Notes: generated by a model not told the origin, from the sequence alone. DNA of 64,000 nucleotides from Sanderia malayensis (GCA_013076295.1 RQOL01000374.1:3400743-3464742), one strand, 5' to 3'. Shown: positions 10,490-22,725, counted from the first letter of the stretch. Program-made: numbers and translations.

Positions 10490-13400
10490 AATTCAACGGA
10501 TAAATAACAAGACGTTTTGCACTCAAAAGTATATATTTGATGTTTCGGGTGAGTGTTTTTGGCCAGTCATTTCTAAAGTAATATAAAAAGTGAATTGATG
10601 TTGGCGATACGGCATTGGAAAGATATATGTTATCCTTTTCATAATGTATTTTCATTTTGAGTACCGTTCAAAGTTTGCATTAATGTAGCGTGTAGAGAAG
10701 TTGCAAAGTATGATGGTTGCAGCAAGGGAGTTTTAAACATGGGAAATTTTCTTGTTGCTCATGATGTTCTACGATGTTATATGCACAATGTCATAACTGG
10801 AAATAGGTATGTTGATTAACAATGTTAATGTTTGATTTTGCCGGCTTTTGAGGCTCCTGAGGCATGCATTTTTATATTGGGAAAACTGGGACGAGTACGG
10901 GGGTCCAGGGCCGCGACTCTGGGGACTTTTTTATTACCACCACCTTTTTTATTGCTAGAAAACGCACCAGTTGTGCAATATGCAGTGGTTAATTGACAAA
11001 CAGATGATGCTAATTTGATATCTATTTAAGAATATTATAAATGGGCTTAAGGTCAAGAATCTTTGTTTTTCATCAAAATTTCGATTTTCTGTTTTTAATT
11101 TATTTTTGTAGGAAATTTATCAGGGAATTCGGTAAGGTAACTATATAGTGAAATTGGTTAATGAAAATGTATTGAAAGTGGAAAAAACCAACAGTTGATA
11201 CTCAGAAAATCATAATGTTTTGTTGTAGTTTCGATTTGCTCAGCCATTTTTCTCGGTTCTTTTTCGTGTGTTTGTTTTCACGTAGGCCATAATGTCATAC
11301 CTCATTTGAAAGCTCGAAATCTCTGCAGTTTGTATCTGGAGCTACTTTCGAGCTCTATTTTGACTCTTTGCAGTATTCATCTGATAAAGACAGAACAAAC
11401 TACCTGAAATTGCATCATTATTCTAAAAGAAAGCATGTGATTGGACCGTTTGAGAAATTGAATGATCTGATTGGTTAAACACAATCAGCTGCTTTTTATA
11501 ACGCATGTGGTGGCCGCATCAGCTTTGTACTTTTTGCTTTCCATGTGCTGTACTCTAAACACGATTTTCAAAGATATATTTCAACTTTAAGTGTCAGTTT
11601 TTAAAGTTAATTCGTAGAAGATGGGAAGAATTAAGTTGTCGGCCGTTCTTAGGAAGGAGAAAGAAGGCTTCCAAGCAGAGAATTGTTAGTGACAATAACA
11701 TGGCATATTGAAGGCCTAGCAGAAGAACAACAAAAACATCAGCTTGGGCCAGAAAATTATCTTTGTTTGGTGTGAACATTGAGTATTTTGCTGATGAACA
11801 CATTGAAACTGTTTCCGACAGTAGCAGTGCTAATACTGATGGTTATCTTTTTGTTCAACTTGCAAAGCTTTCTGATATTTTTTCAAATTTGCTTTGCCCA
11901 CATTGTAAGGAACCTGGAGTAAATGTCACAAGAAATCCTTCTGATGATCTTGGTTTTACTGCAAACGTTATCATCAAATGCAGTAGCTGTGACGAATACT
12001 CCCAAGAAGAATATCTTTCTCAAAGAGTTGGAGAACCAGAAAACAAGAACAATGCCCCTTTTGATGTGAATGTTCGTGCAACATTAGCTTTCAGAGGAGT
12101 AGGATGTGATCATGCAGCAATGAAAGAGGGGTGTGGAACTATGAACATGCCAGCAGTGTTGAGCAAGGCCTCTTTCATAGAAATCAACAACAGATGGGAA
12201 GATGCTGCAACAAAGACATTTAGGTCTATAAGCCTGCAATCACGAGAGATGATAAAAGCAGCGTATGCAGATGATGGCATGAAAGAAGACAAGGGTGGCA
12301 TCCTAGACATTGCTCTGCCATACGATGGAGCTTGGCAAAGACATGGACATGTTTCACATAACAGTGCTGCTTCCACAATTGACCTTCTTGCTGGGTTGCC
12401 AATTGACATTGAAGTATTGTCCAACTATTGTTCAAAATGCACAACGACTCCTGAAGAAATAAAAATGGAAGCATGGAAAAACAACCATGCTGCTAATTGT
12501 TTAAAGAATTTTAATGGAACAGCAGGAGCCATGCAAGTAGAGGCAGCAAAGAATCTTTGGGAAAGATCAGTTGAGCAACATAAGCTCAGGTCTACGACAA
12601 TGCTATGTGATGGTGACAGCAAAGCGTTTGGGGCAGTAAATGAGTTCAAAGTATATGGCGATGATGCTGAAATTGAAAAGCAGGATTGCATCAACCATGT
12701 ATCCAAGAGAATGGGCAGTGCTTTGAGAAATGTAGTTGCTGTCTATAAGGCTCAGAAGAAGTCAATCTCAGGGAAAGGAAAACTGACCCAAATAAAGGTA
12801 AAGAAAATTCAAAACTGCTATGGGAAAGTGATAAAATACCATGCTGAAGACACAAAGCTTTGCCAACCGAGGATAATGGCTATTTTTCATCTTTCCAGCA
12901 CTGACACCAACCCAAAGCATGTTCATTGTCCACCTGGTGAAAGCTCTTGGTGTTTCTGGTACAGGGCCAATGCAAAGGGGGAAGAGCCAGGACCACACAA
13001 AGCGCAATGGATCCTGCCACCAGTTGTGGGCTCACGGCTTGTGCCAATATTCCAGAGGCTCTCTGATGAGAAACTGATAAAACGGTGTGCCAGAAAAAAG
13101 ACACCGCATCCTAATGAGTCTCTTCATCAGATTGTTTGGAAAATATGTCCAAAAGCTATATATGTTGGTCAGAAGATATTTGCTTGAGAATGCTTTAAAC
13201 TTATTTTGGTTCTTTACATGCGATTTTCTCAAAACAAGTTTTTACAATAATTTATCTTAGTGAGCGCAACAAATTTTTCCTTGAATGAAATTCTTGATAT
13301 GTATATACCAAAATGATCCCTGTGGCATACAGAGTGCAACTATTATGCCTGATTTATAATATGGTAAACATGTCTTGAGATGAGTAGCTTGAACTTGCAA

Positions 13401-14887
13401 TTAATTTGAAGAAAATGAACAAATTTATATATTTGACCTGCAATTTGCATTTATGAGGTTAGTATCATAGATACCGTGAAAGCAAGTAAATAGTTGCACT
13501 CCTTGGCATTTCAGCTGCATTTTGGTTGGTACAAAATGCACCTATCATAAAATATAAAAAAATGTGCATGTACTAAGAATGGCACATTTTCACATATGCT
13601 TGTGACTTTCAGATGATAACCAATTGCGATATATATATTCTGATTGCATATTTGATATTAGGGCAGTAAAATGCATACCCATGCAAATTTGCAAGGCTCT
13701 ATTAGCTACGGTACCAGATTTAGATTCCTGACCAGTCGACCACCAGGAAACAAATATTTGCATTTTAGGGGGGGGTTATTGGAATTCTTGGCTACACCCA
13801 GTGGAGAATGAGCTGGTATGCATTCCTTGGCTTTGCGTACTTCCTTGATTGAATGCCCTGGGGCATTTATCAATCTCAGCACTTTTTTGGGGGCGCTCCT
13901 AATCAAGGGGGCCATTATTCGAGGTGGGGGGCGTTTATTGGAAAGTACAAGATCACAGCCTGTCATTGTGTCCAGAAAAAAAGAAAATGGTTTAGTTGTG
14001 CCTTGACTTTATCAAGCAACAACATTTGCAAACAGAACTGATAGCCACAACAGAAGTGTGCCAACATAGCAAAATTATTGTAAAAGGATTTGAAAACAAT
14101 TGGCTTTTGACTCCACAATACTCTACACAATATCAAAAACTGTTGTGTGGTGGGCGTTTCATGGAGGGGGCATTTAATCGGGGGGGGGAGGGGAGCGGGT
14201 GCGGATTATTTAAACAGTTGGTAGCATTATCGGGGCATTTATTTGAGGGGCTTTTAATCAGGGGGGGCATTTAATCGAGGAAATATGGTACTTGACCTTG
14301 ATGTTCATACTGGTTTTTTATGCAACAACTGCGGCCAATACCCACAACAGATCTTTTGTGATGCAACATCTTTCGGGTTTCGACGCATTTACGTCAACCA
14401 GTTAGAAGTTCAGGAACAAGCAGAAGAGTCCATCCATTCCGTGAGTCCATCCCTCTATTAACAACCCAGGGCGGTTAATAGAATTCTTACATTTTCACTC
14501 TTTGGTTCAAACAATTATGTAAAAATTGTGAAATAAGTGCCCCCTCTAATAAGCGCCCACCAAGCATTGGCAAGACATTTAATAAGCACTGGGTGCTTAT
14601 TATGAGTACATTATGTTCATTCACATGCTCTTATGATTCAATTGTAAGCGCCCGATTCTAAGATTTTTGTTACGCAGGAATGAATTTTGAATTCTAAGTT
14701 TAAATAATGCACTAAACGTCCTAATGCAAAATAATAATTTTATTTGTTATTCTTTTTTCACTGGGTTTAGAGATGGGGTATTCATCTCTGATGAAGATAC
14801 AAGGACAACACCGAAAAAGTTTGCGAAGTGACGTGCTGCCCCAGAATGGTTTCAAATGCATTTTGTACATTTTTTGCAAGTATTGTT
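10490..14887 (+). repeat. Tandem unit 2 (4398 bp)
   Basis: Near-identical to unit 3 and to unit 1 without its MITE. Exon d is at 10689-10806. The next splice acceptor is altered: TTTTGCCGGC near 10836-10845 instead of TTTTGCAGGC in units 1 and 3. The donor region lacks the 5-bp insertion of unit 1. The second exon-f copy is at 14285-14440. Confidence 0.95.
11763..13187 (+). CDS. Mutator-like transposase (copy 2)
   Basis: 474 codons, identical to copy 1 except Ala for Val in the YKAQKK segment. Same CPHC/CSSC zinc pairs, YDGAWQRHGH and LCDGDSKAFG motifs. As in copy 1, an in-frame TGA lies a short way upstream, so the N-terminus is uncertain. The intact frame with so few changes points to a recent duplication. 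Confidence 0.85.
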   Translation: MFGVNIEYFADEHIETVSDSSSANTDGYLFVQLAKLSDIFSNLLCPHCKEPGVNVTRNPSDDLGFTANVIIKCSSCDEYSQEEYLSQRVGEPENKNNAPFDVNVRATLAFRGVGCDHAAMKEGCGTMNMPAVLSKASFIEINNRWEDAATKTFRSISLQSREMIKAAYADDGMKEDKGGILDIALPYDGAWQRHGHVSHNSAASTIDLLAGLPIDIEVLSNYCSKCTTTPEEIKMEAWKNNHAANCLKNFNGTAGAMQVEAAKNLWERSVEQHKLRSTTMLCDGDSKAFGAVNEFKVYGDDAEIEKQDCINHVSKRMGSALRNVVAVYKAQKKSISGKGKLTQIKVKKIQNCYGKVIKYHAEDTKLCQPRIMAIFHLSSTDTNPKHVHCPPGESSWCFWYRANAKGEEPGPHKAQWILPPVVGSRLVPIFQRLSDEKLIKRCARKKTPHPNESLHQIVWKICPKAIYVGQKIFA

Positions 14888-17800
14888 AATTCAACGGATA
14901 AATAACAAGACGTTTTGCACTCAAAAGTATATATTTGATGTTTCGGGTGAGTGTTTTTGGCCAGTCATTTCTAAAGTAATATAAAAAGTGAATTGATGTT
15001 GGCGATACGGCATTGGAAAGATATATGTTATCCTTTTCATAATGTATTTTCATTTTGAGTACCGTTCAAAGTTTGCATTAATGTAGCGTGTAGAGAAGTT
15101 GCAAAGTATGATGGTTGCAGCAAGGGAGTTTTAAACATGGGAAATTTTCTTGTTGCTCATGATGTTCTACGATGTTATATGCACAATGTCATAACTGGAA
15201 ATAGGTATGTTGATTAACAATGTTAATGTTTGATTTTGCAGGCTTTTGAGGCTCCTGAGGCATGCATTTTTATATTGGGAAAACTGGGACGAGTACGGGG
15301 GTCCAGGGCCGCGACTCTGGGGACTTTTTTATTACCACCACCTTTTTTATTGCTAGAAAACGCACCAGTTGTGCAATATGCAGTGGTTAATTGACAAACA
15401 GATGATGCTAATTTGATATCTATTTAAGAATATTATAAATGGGCTTAAGGTCAAGAATCTTTGTTTTTCATCAAAATTTCGATTTTCTGTTTTTAATTTA
15501 TTTTTGTAGGAAATTTATCAGGGAATTCGGTAAGGTAACTATATAGTGAAATTGGTTAATGAAAATGTATTGAAAGTGGAAAAAACCAACAGTTGATACT
15601 CAGAAAATCATAATGTTTTGTTGTAGTTTCGATTTGCTCAGCCATTTTTCTCGGTTCTTTTTCGTGTGTTTGTTTTCACGTAGGCCATAATGTCATACCT
15701 CATTTGAAAGCTCGAAATCTCTGCAGTTTGTATCTGGAGCTACTTTCGAGCTCTATTTTGACTCTTTGCAGTATTAATCTGATAAAGACAGAACAAACTA
15801 CCTGAAATTGCATCATTATTCTAAAAGAAAGCATGTGATTGGACCGTTTGAGAAATTGAATGATCTGATTGGTTAAACACAATCAGCTGCTTTTTATAAC
15901 GCATGTGGTGGCCGCATCAGCTTTGTACTTTTTGCTTTCCATGTGCTGTACTCTAAACACGATTTTCAAAGATATATTTCAACTTTAAGTGTCAGTTTTT
16001 AAAGTTAATTCGTAGAAGATGGGAAGAATTAAGTTGTCGGCCGTTCTTAGGAAGGAGAAAGAAGGCTTCCAAGCAGAGAATTGTTAATGACAATAACATG
16101 GCATATTGAAGGCCTAGCAGAAGAACAACAAAAACATCAGCTTGGGCCAGAAAATTATCTTTGTTTGGTGTGAACATTGAGTATTTTGCTGATGAACACA
16201 TTGAAACTGTTTCCGACAGTAGCAGTGCTAATACTGATGGTTATCTTTTTGTTCAACTTGCAAAGCTTTCTGATATTTTTTCAAATTTGCTTTGCCCACA
16301 TTGTAAGGAACCTGGAGTAAATGTCACAAGAAATCCTTCTGGTGATCTTGGTTTTACTGCAAACGTTATCATCAAATGCAGTAGCTGTGACGAATACTCC
16401 CAAGAAGAATATCTTTCTCAAAGAGTTGGAGAACCAGAAAACAAGAACAATGCCCCTTTTGATGTGAATGTTCGTGCAACATTAGCTTTCAGAGGAGTAG
16501 GATGTGATCATGCAGCAATGAAAGAGGGGTGTGGAACTATGAACATGCCAGCAGTGTTGAGCAAGGCCTCTTTCATAGAAATCAACAACAGATGGGAAGA
16601 TGCTGCAACAAAGACATTTAGGTCTATAAGCCTGCAATCACGAGAGATGATAAAAGCAGCGTATGCAGATGATGGCATGAAAGAAGACAAGGGTGGCATC
16701 CTAGACATTGCTCTGCCATACGATGGAGCTTGGCAAAGACATGGACATGTTTCACATAACAGTGCTGCTTCCACAATTGACCTTCTTGCTGGGTTGCCAA
16801 TTGACATTGAAGTATTGTCCAACTATTGTTCAAAATGCACAACGACTCCTGAAGAAATAAAAATGGAAGCATGGAAAAACAACCATGCTGCTAATTGTTT
16901 AAAGAATTTTAATGGAACAGCAGGAGCCATGCAAGTAGAGGCAGCAAAGAATCTTTGGGAAAGATCAGTTGAGCAACATAAGCTCAGGTCTACGACAATG
17001 CTATGTGATGGTGACAGCAAAGCGTTTGGGGCAGTAAATGAGTTCAAAGTATATGGCGATGATGCTGAAATTGAAAAGCAGGATTGCATCAACCATGTAT
17101 CCAAGAGAATGGGCAGTGCTTTGAGAAATGTAGTTGCTGTCTATAAGGCTCAGAAGAAGTCAATCTCAGGGAAAGGAAAACTGAGCCAAATAAAGGTAAA
17201 GAAAATTCAAAACTGCTATGGGAAAGTGATAAAATACCATGCTGAAGACACAAAGCTTTGCCAACCGAGGATAATGGCTATTTTTCATCTTTCCAGCACT
17301 GACACCAACCCAAAGCATGTTCATTGTCCACCTGGTGAAAGCTCTTGGTGTTTCTGGTACAGGGCCAATGCAAAGGGGGAAGAGCCAGGACCACACAAAG
17401 CGCAATGGATCCTGCCACCAGTTGTGGGCTCACGGCTTGTGCCAATATTCCAGAGGCTCTCTGATGAGAAACTGATAAAACGGTGTGCCAGAAAAAAGAC
17501 ACCGCATCCTAATGAGTCTCTTCATCAGATTGTTTGGAAAATATGTCCAAAAGCTATATATGTTGGTCAGAAGATATTTGCTTGAGAATGCTTTAAACTT
17601 ATTTTGGTTCTTTACATGCGATTTTCTCAAAACAAGTTTTTACAATAATTTATCTTAGTGAGCGCAACAAATTTTTCCTTGAATGAAATTCTTGATATGT
17701 ATATACCAAAATGATCCCTGTGGCATACAGAGTGCAACTATTATGCCTGATTTATAATATGGTAAACATGTCTTGAGATGAGTAGCTTGAACTTGCAATT

Positions 17801-19285
17801 AATTTGAAGAAAATGAACAAATTTATATATTTGACCTGCAATTTGCATTTATGAGGTTAGTATCATAGATACCGTGAAAGCAAGTAAATAGTTGCACTCC
17901 TTGGCATTTCAGCTGCATTTTGGTTGGTACAAAATGCACCTATCATAAAATATAAAAAAATGTGCATGTACTAAGAATGGCACATTTTCACATATGCTTG
18001 TGACTTTCAGATGATAACCAATTGCGATATATATATTCTGATTGCATATTTGATATTAGGGCAGTAAAATGCATACCCATGCAAATTTGCAAGGCTCTAT
18101 TAGCTACGGTACCAGATTTAGATTCCTGACCAGTCGACCACCAGGAAACAAATATTTGCATTTTAGGGGGGGGTTATTGGAATTCTTGGCTACACCCAGT
18201 GGAGAAAGAGCTGGTATGCATTCCTTGGCTTTGCGTACTTCCTTGATTGAATGCCCTGGGGCATTTATCAATCTCAGCACTTTTTTGGGGGCGCTCCTAA
18301 TCAAGGGGGCCATTATTCGAGGTGGGGGGCGTTTATTGGAAAGTACAAGATCACAGCCTGTCATTGTGTCCAGAAAAAAAGAAAATGGTTTAGTTGTGCC
18401 TTGACTTTATCAAGCAACAACATTTGCAAACACAACTGATAGCCACAACAGAAGTGTGCCAACATAGCAAAATTATTGTAAAAGGATTTGAAAACAATTG
18501 GCTTTTGACTCCACAATACTCTACACAATATCAAAAACTGTTGTGTGGTGGGCGTTTCATGGAGGGGGCATTTAATCGGGGGGGGAGGGGAGCGGGTGCG
18601 GATTATTTAAACAGTTGGTAGCATTATCGGGGCATTTATTTGAGGGGCTTTTAATCAGGGGGGGCATTTAATCGAGGAAATATGGTACTTGACCTTGATG
18701 TTCATACTGGTTTTTTATGCAACAACTGCGGCCAATACCCACAACAGATCTTTTGTGATGCAACATCTTTCGGGTTTCGACGCATTTACGTCAACCAGTT
18801 AGAAGTTCAGGAACAAGCAGAAGAGTCCATCCATTCCGTGAGTCCATCCCTCTATTAACAACCCAGGGCGGTTAATAGAATTCTTACATTTTCACTCTTT
18901 GGTTCAAACAATTATGTAAAAATTGTGAAATAAGTGCCCCCTCTAATAAGCGCCCACCAAGCATTGGCAAGACATTTAATAAGCACTGGGTGCTTATTAT
19001 GAGTACATTATGTTCATTCACATGCTCTTATGATTCAATTGTAAGCGCCCCCTTCTAAGATTTTTGTTACGCAGGAATGAATTTTGAATTCTAAGTTTAA
19101 ATAATGCACTAAACGTCCTAATGCAAAATAATAATTTTATTTGTTATTCTTTTTTCACTGGGTTTAGAGATGGGGTATTCATCTCTGATGAAGATACAAG
19201 GACAACACCGAAAAAGTTTGCGAAGTGACGTGCTGCCCCAGAATGGTTTCAAATGCATTTTGCACATTTTTTGCAAGTATTGTTA
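14888..19285 (+). repeat. Tandem unit 3 (4398 bp)
   Basis: Third copy. It ends at ATTGTTAA and then continues into single-copy sequence at 19287. Exon d is at 15087-15204 with an intact following acceptor (TTTTGCAGGC); exon f is at 18682-18837. Its unit length equals that of unit 2. Confidence 0.95.
16161..17585 (+). CDS. Mutator-like transposase (copy 3)
   Basis: 474 codons. Differs from copy 2 at two positions (Gly for Asp in NPSGDLG; Ser for Thr in GKLSQIK). All recognised zinc-pair and candidate catalytic motifs are kept. The upstream in-frame TGA is also present. Confidence 0.85.
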   Translation: MFGVNIEYFADEHIETVSDSSSANTDGYLFVQLAKLSDIFSNLLCPHCKEPGVNVTRNPSGDLGFTANVIIKCSSCDEYSQEEYLSQRVGEPENKNNAPFDVNVRATLAFRGVGCDHAAMKEGCGTMNMPAVLSKASFIEINNRWEDAATKTFRSISLQSREMIKAAYADDGMKEDKGGILDIALPYDGAWQRHGHVSHNSAASTIDLLAGLPIDIEVLSNYCSKCTTTPEEIKMEAWKNNHAANCLKNFNGTAGAMQVEAAKNLWERSVEQHKLRSTTMLCDGDSKAFGAVNEFKVYGDDAEIEKQDCINHVSKRMGSALRNVVAVYKAQKKSISGKGKLSQIKVKKIQNCYGKVIKYHAEDTKLCQPRIMAIFHLSSTDTNPKHVHCPPGESSWCFWYRANAKGEEPGPHKAQWILPPVVGSRLVPIFQRLSDEKLIKRCARKKTPHPNESLHQIVWKICPKAIYVGQKIFA

Positions 19286-19413
19286 AGAGCTTGAAAGAGA
19301 AAGCAATCCCGTTTCGTGATTTTGCTTGGAGAAAACCAGCGGAAATAGAAAAGATAACAGAAGAAAGGTTCTCGTTTCAGTCAGTTTCCCATGTTGACGT
19401 CAGTAGATTGTAA
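19173..19413 (+). pseudogene. 3' end region of the cysteine-rich gene
   Basis: After a polypyrimidine tract and GGTTTAG, a stretch encodes DGVFISDEDTRT in one frame and, after a frame change, an open stretch through the unit border to a stop at 19413 (with FRDFAWRKPAEIEK). The start of this block also exists near 10373 and 14771, but the part after 19286 occurs once. It is plausibly the last exon of the gene begun at 2255; the frame is broken. Confidence 0.35.
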
Positions 19414-19419
19414 GGGGGG

Positions 19420-19725
19420 GTTCTGGCCTACTATCACGTGACGTATGATGTCATTATAATTAACTACTCTAACATCACGTGACGTCATTATAGATCTTGT
19501 AACATCATGTGATTAATCTGGGTTGTGGCACACTAACACGTGACGTATTACGTCATTATAATTAACTACTCTAACATCAGGTGACATCTTTATAGATCTT
19601 GTAGCATCATGTGATCAACCTGGGTTCTGGCGCACTATCACGTGACGCATGACGTCATTACAATTGACTGCATTCACATCATGTGACGTCTTTATAGGTC
19701 TTGTAAAATCATGTGATCAACCTAT
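19420..19725. repeat. Three 102-bp repeats rich in CACGTG and TGACGTCA-like sites
   Basis: CACGTG cores at 19435, 19537 and 19639 give an exact 102-bp period. Each unit also has ATGACGTCATTA or a near match, and ATCATGTGAT. E-box and CRE-like half sites are tightly packed. Whether they bind factors is not shown by sequence. Confidence 0.85.
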
Positions 19726-20210
19726 CATTCAATTTCCAACGATTAAAATATAGACAACATTAACAATTAAATAAATATATACTATAAAAACATATATACA
19801 GTAACTAAATGAAATAAATATATACAACAATAAACTAATTAAAAACTCAAACGATGATGTAATCATTATCCAATCAGAATAATTGTGTAAGTTAAATAAC
19901 TGCACTATTGAAGTTAATTAACTAATCTAGAGTCAGTCTATTAAATTTTTGTATTAGTGAAGTGATGTTGTTGAATTGATTACTAATTTCATAACCATAT
20001 GTAAGTTCTTCTTCATCAATATATTGACTTATATCACAATCACATTGTGCGAATCCATCCCATTCCCTTCCACACCTCTCACAAATTGCTAGCATTGGAA
20101 TGTCATCTGTATATAGGTGTGATGTGAATTGGCACAGCTCTTGTATATCAATAGCATCATCAATTAAACCATGAAGATTGAAGCTGAGGTTTCTTTACCG
20201 TTCTCCCCCT
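19726..20210. other. AT-rich, nothing recognised
   Basis: No ORF of note and no repeat structure that I can see. Confidence 0.5.
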
Positions 20211-20214
20211 TTAA

Positions 20215-21484
20215 AGTGCTAATGCAACGAAATTTGACATATCAATTTTTTTATTTTGAATGAAAGCCAAAGATGTACTGATCAGTTTGATGCAATTTTG
20301 ACGTGCATCTGACAAGTATAAGTTACTTTAATCTCACCTTGAATCAGGCCACCTTTTGCGAAAAATATTGCAACGCTGTGACGTCACAGTGATGACCCAT
20401 ATTATTTCTCGCAATGGAAGTCAATGGGTTTTTTCGAACGTCGTTTGGTTTTTTTTAATAGCTCCACTCAGGGTGGGGATATTTGAGCTCCGGCTGAACC
20501 AACATAAGGGCGAATCTTTTAGCCGTCGTTCTAAAAAAAATTGGTGTCATTTTGTTTAACGTTAGAGACACAATTTAAGTTTGAAAATGGGTACCTCCAA
20601 AAAATGTGACGTCATCCAGCGTTGCCATTGTTGCTTCGAGTTGCTGTCGAACGACGCGTAGCCCTGGTTTGGCTTATCCCAGATCTTATTTTTTGTAATA
20701 ACTTATTTTAGCTCAAAACTGCAGACATTGAATTATTTTTAGAAACTTCGGAAATTAAAATTCCTTCGATATCACCCCAAAAAGCTAAATCTTCTGACAT
20801 TTGTTTTGGTCGGCTCGGGCCTAACCACTCCGGGCGAGGAGTGCTTAGGCCCGGGAGCTGAGAGTCACACGGCTTGATTTATGAGCTTGTTTACTGCATC
20901 TATTGCAGGAATAGCGTTTGATTTTAGCTTTAATCTCATCTTTAATTCTTTCCCAATATCTCTCTTTACTTCAAAGCAAAAATGAGCGCTATAATGAAAA
21001 AAATCCTGCTATCCTAGTCGGTGGGTGCGAATGATGTCTGTCTCCTGAACTCCTTAAAAACACCTTGTTCTGTTTGATTGGTTTTGAAATACTATTAGCA
21101 ACATTATGAAACGATACTTTTTCGCAACACTGAGTAATCGTACAATTGTCTCCGTTATGTATATCTACGACATGTAAATAGTTTTATGATTTATTTGCTC
21201 CCGAGACGAGATACCCTACCCGTCATGTGTGTGCTCGCTCACAGCTCGCCATGTCGAATTTCAATAGAAGGAAGCCTGCTTGACGTTGCAGACGCGACGT
21301 TTGATGACATCACAGTGATGTTCAGTTTTCGCACGAAAAAGGTCAAAATTGCCTACTTTGAAGGTTAATAGCGAAAAAAGTATACATAATTTGCAAATTT
21401 TATTTGCGCCACGTTAATCAGTGCATTGAAATCTATAGATTTTTGAAATAAAAACACTATGTAAAAATTCGCTGCATAAGCACT
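20215..21484. mobile_element. TTAA-flanked non-autonomous element
   Basis: Ends are inverted repeats: AGTGCTAATGCAACGAAATT on the left and the complement of AGTGCTTATGCAGCGAATTT on the right. Both ends sit at TTAA (20211-20214 and 21485-21488), the target duplication used by piggyBac and Kolobok elements. The interior has TGACGTCACAGTGATG-like blocks on both sides and a central imperfect hairpin at about 20811-20858 (GGGCCTAA...TTAGGCCC). No transposase. Confidence 0.8.
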
Positions 21485-21599
21485 TTAAGAGAATTATTGT
21501 GGAGCCCTTTTCAATCATTAGGAATGGTGGATAGTTCTTTCATAATCCATTTAGCAGAATTCTGAATATCAACACCAAGTTAATTTCACTCTCTAATCT

Positions 21600-21730
21600 A
21601 TGAGGTGCCGATTCTGCCATTATTATCACTGTTTCATTATCATGCATCATTTTTCATTATGATGCATCTTTTTTCATTATGAGGTACTGATTTTCATTAT
21701 GATGCATCATTTTTCATTATCATAAATTTG
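21600..21730 (+). repeat. Short tandem repeat, about 20 bp
   Basis: About five imperfect copies of TTTTTCATTATGATGCATCA. No coding content. Confidence 0.8.
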
Positions 21731-21906
21731 AGCAAGCCAACCGTGTACGTGGCATCATGAGTTATTAATTAAAGCTTCAATGTTGATGATGAACAGGAAA
21801 AACGAAGAAGTTGTTGCTCTCCAACATTTTATATCTGTTAAGCTGGAACAAATGATTAAATTGTTAAGAACAGGAAATTTTTCAACAGCATTTGACTTAA
21901 ATTGAA

Positions 21907-22725
21907 ATTTCTGATAATGAACCTGACGAGCAAGTGTTGACAATCAAGCAAAGAAACCCAAATTGTGGTTCAAAAGTGTTAGTTGGGTACTCTAGAACAA
22001 GGTGTGACCAGGGGTCAGAAAATGTAGATGTTGTTCAACATATGCTTGCCGTGTGTGGTACTGGCAGAGGATCGGCCCTGGTTGGACGAAGCGTCCATAA
22101 CCAGCGTATTGAACGTCTTGGTGTGACGTTTACAAAAGTGTGTTGAGCATTTTCTCTGATATATTTACGTTATTGGAAGACATAGGTATCCTTGATCCGC
22201 CCTCCGAAGTGGATATGTGATGCCTTCATTTTGCGTTTTGTGGGCAAATAAATTATTGTTCGCAAAGTTGGGCTGATTCATGGGAAAATCACCCTCTCAG
22301 CACTGCAAATAATATGACACTAATGCAGCTTTGGATTCCCGGAAGGCTCATGTTCGATATTCCTGATTACATGGAATCAGGAACTGCAGATGAGTATACA
22401 CCTTTTGCATCGTGCGTACTTTAGAGGTCTGGCACTAGTTTTTGGGTGAAAAAGATGGTGAGGGTGAAATATTTTTTCACCCAGAAACTAGTGCCAGACC
22501 TCTAAAATACGCACGATGCAAAAGGTGTATTACGGTGTTGACTGGGATGGTCCAATGTCAGATATGGAAGCAACGGTGGAAGTACCAGAAGCAGGGCAAC
22601 CACTAACAAATGAACAGTTACTGGAATGGACAAATGCAAATATAGACCTCATAGAATCGGTTAACATTGAAGACAAAGTAACTCTACTTCGAAATGCGGA
22701 GACCTTTGTGAATAACAACATTTAG
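21907..22725 (+). pseudogene. Integrase core domain protein (PF24764-like) remnant
   Basis: Pieces in order resemble the animal integrase-core family. RNPNCGSK comes from the helical N-terminal part, directly joined by an internal deletion to [10 protein letters not shown] and [12 protein letters not shown] of the catalytic core. Next come ILDPPSEVDM, SWENHPLST and QLWIPGRLMF in a second frame with a stop, then the C-terminal YGVDWDGP segment (22525-22725, stop at 22723). One frameshift, at least one stop and a 133-bp palindrome (22397-22529) break it. The family's role is inferred to be DNA strand transfer; this copy cannot be functional. Confidence 0.7.
22397..22529. mobile_element. 133-bp foldback insertion in the integrase pseudogene
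   Basis: Arms of about 50 bases: TACACCTTTTGCATCGTGCG on the left and its complement on the right, continuing through GGTCTGGCACTAGTTT with about two mismatches. The arms meet over a short centre. It sits between the DEY and YGVDWDG parts of the integrase frame. TA at the border fits a Tc1/mariner-type MITE, but the exact target duplication is ambiguous. Confidence 0.85.

Noticed and set aside
20811..20858. tRNA-like hairpin
   Set aside because: A single long GC hairpin inside the TTAA element; no cloverleaf, anticodon arm or T-loop pattern.
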